DNA of 7,961 bases from Verrucomicrobiaceae bacterium (GTDB lineage: Bacteria > Verrucomicrobiota > Verrucomicrobiia > Verrucomicrobiales > Akkermansiaceae), in the NCBI GenBank assembly GCA_027483005.1, contig JAIXVN010000456.1, positions 1-7,961 on the forward strand, given 5' to 3'. This document shows positions 6,603-7,961 of this stretch, piece by piece; within the stretch, counting starts at the first letter, position 1; each line of letters opens with the position of its first letter. Under the pieces are notes generated by a model. The model did not search any database. It saw nothing but the letters and a program-made list of their open reading frames with translations, and was not told the DNA's origin. The position numbers were made by a program, and so were the translations under genes.

Positions 6603-6815
6603 ATGAAAGCCTTTCACCTGTTCATGGTTCTTGCAGCCGCGACCTTTGTCTCCTGCGAACGTCACGACTTCGAGGAAACGAAGAAACTGAGTGAGCCGCA
6701 TGGAGGCCATGGTGCTCATGCGGAAGGGGATCACGCCGATCACGGCAGCCATGCCGAAGGTGCCAAGGACGAGCACGCCCCCGAGGCCGAGCACGCCCCC
6801 AAGGCCGAGCACTGA
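6603..6815 (+). CDS. Small histidine-rich lipoprotein
   Basis: 70 residues. Residues 1-17 form a lipoprotein signal peptide (Lys2, hydrophobic LFMVLAAATFVS) ending in Cys18 within FVSC; Phe at -3 is not ideal for a lipobox, but the rest fits. The mature part (18-70) holds ten histidines, many as HGGHGAHAEGDHADHGSH (35-52), and ends in a repeat of HAPxAEH (59-65 and 64-70). It is otherwise rich in Asp, Glu, Gly and Ala, so it should be soluble and disordered apart from the lipid anchor. The region ERHDFEETKKLSE (19-31) is the only non-repetitive stretch. Inference: a surface or periplasmic buffer of Zn, Ni, Cu or Co. No known family was recognised. A weak AGGG lies 7 nt before ATG 6603. It may be co-transcribed with lpxB (57-bp gap), and its stop codon abuts the stop of the convergent reductase gene. 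Confidence 0.72.
   Translation: MKAFHLFMVLAAATFVSCERHDFEETKKLSEPHGGHGAHAEGDHADHGSHAEGAKDEHAPEAEHAPKAEH
6771..6812 (+). repeat. 18-bp in-frame tandem repeat at the 3' end of the His-rich lipoprotein gene
   Basis: Two 18-bp units beginning GAGCACGCCCCC (6771-6788 and 6789-6806) differ by one base (GAGGCC against AAGGCC) and are followed by a third partial unit GAGCAC (6807-6812). Each unit encodes EHAPxA. Their near identity suggests recent duplication by slippage, so copy number may vary between strains. Confidence 0.85.
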
Positions 6816-7445
6816 TCAGTCGCGGATGCGGCGGTAGCTGAGGAAACATTCGCCTTCGGACGTGGGTTCGAAGGCGCTCAGTTCAAATTTCAACGAGGCC
6901 GGCAGGAACGCGCCCGGAACGCCGGTGGGAGTTGGCGCTGCTTTCCCGCCGAACAGGGTGTGGCCCGCCCAGGTGAGATGAAACTCGTCGATCGCATCGA
7001 GTTCCGCCAGTGATCGGATCAGGCTGCCGCCGCCTTCGCAGTGGAGTCGCTCCACGCCGTGATCTCGGGCGAGGAGTTCGAGAAATGCTTCCAAGGAGGC
7101 ATGATGGATTGCAGCTCTCTCGATCGGTTCGACCCTTTCCCCACCTGTCACCAGCAGATGGATTTCCCCACCTGGCGTGGTGAAAATCGGGTGGCTGCGA
7201 TCAAAGTTCCCGCTCGCGGAAACCACGCAGCGCAGCGGGTTTTCCGGCGAGGTCATCGTCATCCGATCTGCAGCCCAAGTCCCGCGACCGACCATCAAGG
7301 CCTGTGCGCCGAGTCGCAGTTCCTTCAGCCGTGCATGATCCGCCGCCGAGGTCCAGCCCGACGGACGCCGATCCACCGCCGAGATCTTTCCGTCTGCGGA
7401 AATGGCGAGGTTGGTGCTGATCCACGGACGGTCCATCGCGCTCAT
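6816..7445 (-). CDS. Stand-alone RibD C-terminal/dihydrofolate-reductase-like NAD(P)H reductase
   Basis: 209 residues, close to the length of the isolated RibD C-terminal domain. Seen: ISTNLAISADGKIS (9-22), the helix plus nucleotide-binding strand ADHARLKELRLGAQALMVG (35-53) followed by RGT, LHCEGGGSLIRSL (134-146), DEFHLTWAGHTLFGGKAAPT (153-172) and a closing strand FLSYRRI (201-207). In RibD this domain reduces the ribosyl-amino-pyrimidine intermediate of riboflavin synthesis with NADPH. There is no deaminase domain and no other rib gene in view, so it could be a separate riboflavin reductase or a member that acts on another substrate. ATG 7445 is the first start after an in-frame TAG 9 bp upstream; ATG 7436, four codons in, is equally possible and has better spacing from GGGAA. 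It converges tail to tail on the lipoprotein gene with no intergenic base. Confidence 0.83.
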   Translation of the reverse strand: MSAMDRPWISTNLAISADGKISAVDRRPSGWTSAADHARLKELRLGAQALMVGRGTWAADRMTMTSPENPLRCVVSASGNFDRSHPIFTTPGGEIHLLVTGGERVEPIERAAIHHASLEAFLELLARDHGVERLHCEGGGSLIRSLAELDAIDEFHLTWAGHTLFGGKAAPTPTGVPGAFLPASLKFELSAFEPTSEGECFLSYRRIRD

Positions 7446-7470
7446 TTCCCGCTAGATTCGAAAGATTTCC

Positions 7471-7548
7471 AACCACGAATGGTCACGAATGAACACGAAT
7501 CAAAAAATCTGAAACCCAAGGTTCTGAGATTCGTGTCCATTCGTGGTT
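7471..7548. repeat. Imperfect palindrome with five CACGAAT words on a 10-bp period
   Basis: The left arm (7471-7501) and right arm (7528-7548) are reverse complements over 21 bases: AACCACGAATGG followed by ACACGAATC. The left arm has an extra 10-bp module inserted between these parts. CACGAAT occurs at 7474, 7484 and 7494, and its complement ATTCGTG at 7529 and 7539, all spaced by exactly 10 bp within each arm. The 26-bp centre can add further pairs (ATCT with AGAT, AACC with GGTT). It lies in the 157-bp gap between the divergent reductase and glutaredoxin genes. The style is that of a dispersed intergenic palindrome (REP-like); I recall similar AACCACGAATGG repeats in Verrucomicrobia genomes, where they give spurious NHEWTRI peptides, but could not check this here. 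Confidence 0.88.
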
Positions 7549-7568
7549 CAACTCTTCATTTCCGATGC

Positions 7569-7596
7569 TTGCCGAAGCGGTCCATCCGCGTATCGT
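7569..7596 (+). promoter_or_regulatory. Weak candidate promoter of the glutaredoxin-like gene
   Basis: TTGCCG (7569-7574), a 16-bp spacer and TATCGT (7591-7596) each match four of six sigma-70 consensus bases. Initiation would fall almost on ATG 7603, giving a leaderless or nearly leaderless message, consistent with the absence of a Shine-Dalgarno. In GC-rich DNA such a match can arise by chance. Confidence 0.18.
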
Positions 7597-7602
7597 CGCG
7601 GC

Positions 7603-7961
7603 ATGAGCACCCCTCAACCGAAGATCACCGCCTACCTGAAAACCTTCTGCGGCTGGAGCGAAGGCGTCCGCGCCATCTTCCGCAAGTATGGCCTGGAGTG
7701 GGAGGAAAAGGACATCATCAAGAACCCCGCCTTCCGCTGGGAAATGGAACAGCGCAGCGGCCAGTCGCTTTCCCCCTGCGTCGAGATCGACGGCCACATG
7801 CTGCCTGACATCAGCGGTGATGAGGTCGAAGCCTGGATGACGGAAAAGGGCTACTTCTCCAAAAGCGACGCCCCCGCCGATGCCCCGACGAACTCCTCCT
7901 GCACCGACGAGCAGCACGAAGCCATGGCGCTCGGAAAACTCCCCGCGATCGGGAAGATCAA
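7603..7961 (+). CDS. Glutaredoxin-fold protein with CGWS active site (partial, C-terminus off window)
   Basis: 119 codons are visible from ATG 7603 to the right edge. The first 85 residues show a glutaredoxin-like fold: strand KITAYLKTF (7-15), active site CGWS (16-19), helix to about 29, strand LEWEEKDIIK (31-40), the cis-proline strand SLSPCVEIDGHMLPDISGDE (55-74) and a last helix to about 82. CGWS is a monothiol CxxS motif like the CGFS of iron-sulfur-carrying glutaredoxins, though the surrounding sequence differs. Cys59 directly follows the presumed cis-proline. Beyond residue 86 an Ala/Pro/Asp linker leads to an extension with a third cysteine (Cys100, SCTDEQHEAM) outside the usual short glutaredoxin; it may be a tail or a second domain, and its end is not visible. 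Likely role: glutathione-linked thiol exchange or cluster handling in the cytoplasm. No Shine-Dalgarno is seen, and the gene is divergent from the reductase across the CACGAAT palindrome. Confidence 0.78.
   Translation, partial: MSTPQPKITAYLKTFCGWSEGVRAIFRKYGLEWEEKDIIKNPAFRWEMEQRSGQSLSPCVEIDGHMLPDISGDEVEAWMTEKGYFSKSDAPADAPTNSSCTDEQHEAMALGKLPAIGKI

Noticed and set aside
7471..7548. The palindrome as an intrinsic terminator or CRISPR remnant
   Set aside because: It lies upstream of both flanking genes, lacks a T-tract after the stem, and its repeats are 7-bp words on a 10-bp period, unlike repeat-spacer units.
7041..7808. Plus-strand 255-codon frame across the reductase, palindrome and glutaredoxin start
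   Set aside because: It spans two convincing genes in other frames and the intergenic palindrome, with an Arg/Pro/His-rich product typical of a chance frame.
7483..7917. Minus-strand 144-codon frame beginning NHEWTRI-like after the palindrome
   Set aside because: It reads antisense through the glutaredoxin gene and its end is the translated CACGAAT repeat, a common source of spurious proteins.

Overview
The window looks like chromosomal DNA of a Gram-negative, high-GC bacterium, most likely from the Verrucomicrobiota. Verrucomicrobiota is an inference from the gene set and from the style of the intergenic repeat; no rRNA or other decisive marker is present. lpxB shows a lipid A outer membrane. 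Coding density is high. There is no sign of phage, insertion sequence, CRISPR or tRNA, and no gene-free stretch longer than about 160 bases.

Minus-strand cluster (5274 down to 1, transcribed right to left). The order is: a membrane-anchored TPR protein of the YfgM type; a classical bactofilin with a GTG start; a second, unusual bactofilin carrying two N-terminal four-cysteine zinc ribbons; a small secreted protein with a heavy-metal-associated-like fold; quinolinate synthase NadA; and a PpiD-like membrane-anchored SurA_N protein that runs off the left edge. Bactofilin 2, the secreted protein and nadA are joined by two exact ATGA stop/start overlaps, so the three are probably translated as a coupled unit. 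In E. coli, YfgM and PpiD are partners in an envelope chaperone complex at the Sec translocon, so finding both types in one cluster with two cytoskeletal proteins suggests an envelope-biogenesis theme. NadA is the metabolic outlier.

Plus-strand genes. Divergent from the cluster, across a 134-bp region holding a candidate promoter for the minus cluster, lies lpxB (lipid A disaccharide synthase, 5409-6545). It is followed after 57 bp by a 70-residue histidine-rich lipoprotein with a tandem C-terminal repeat.

Right end. A minus-strand stand-alone RibD C-terminal-type reductase (6816-7445) converges on the lipoprotein with no spacer: the two stop codons abut in the palindrome TGATCA. Upstream of the reductase is a 78-bp imperfect palindrome built from five CACGAAT words on a 10-bp period (7471-7548), probably one copy of a dispersed repeat. 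A glutaredoxin-fold protein with a CGWS active site begins at 7603 and leaves the window on the right.

Nothing here is a clearly new multi-gene defence or mobile system. The best candidates for new biology are the zinc-ribbon bactofilin coupled to the secreted metal-binding-like protein and NadA, the His-rich lipoprotein, and the CACGAAT palindrome.
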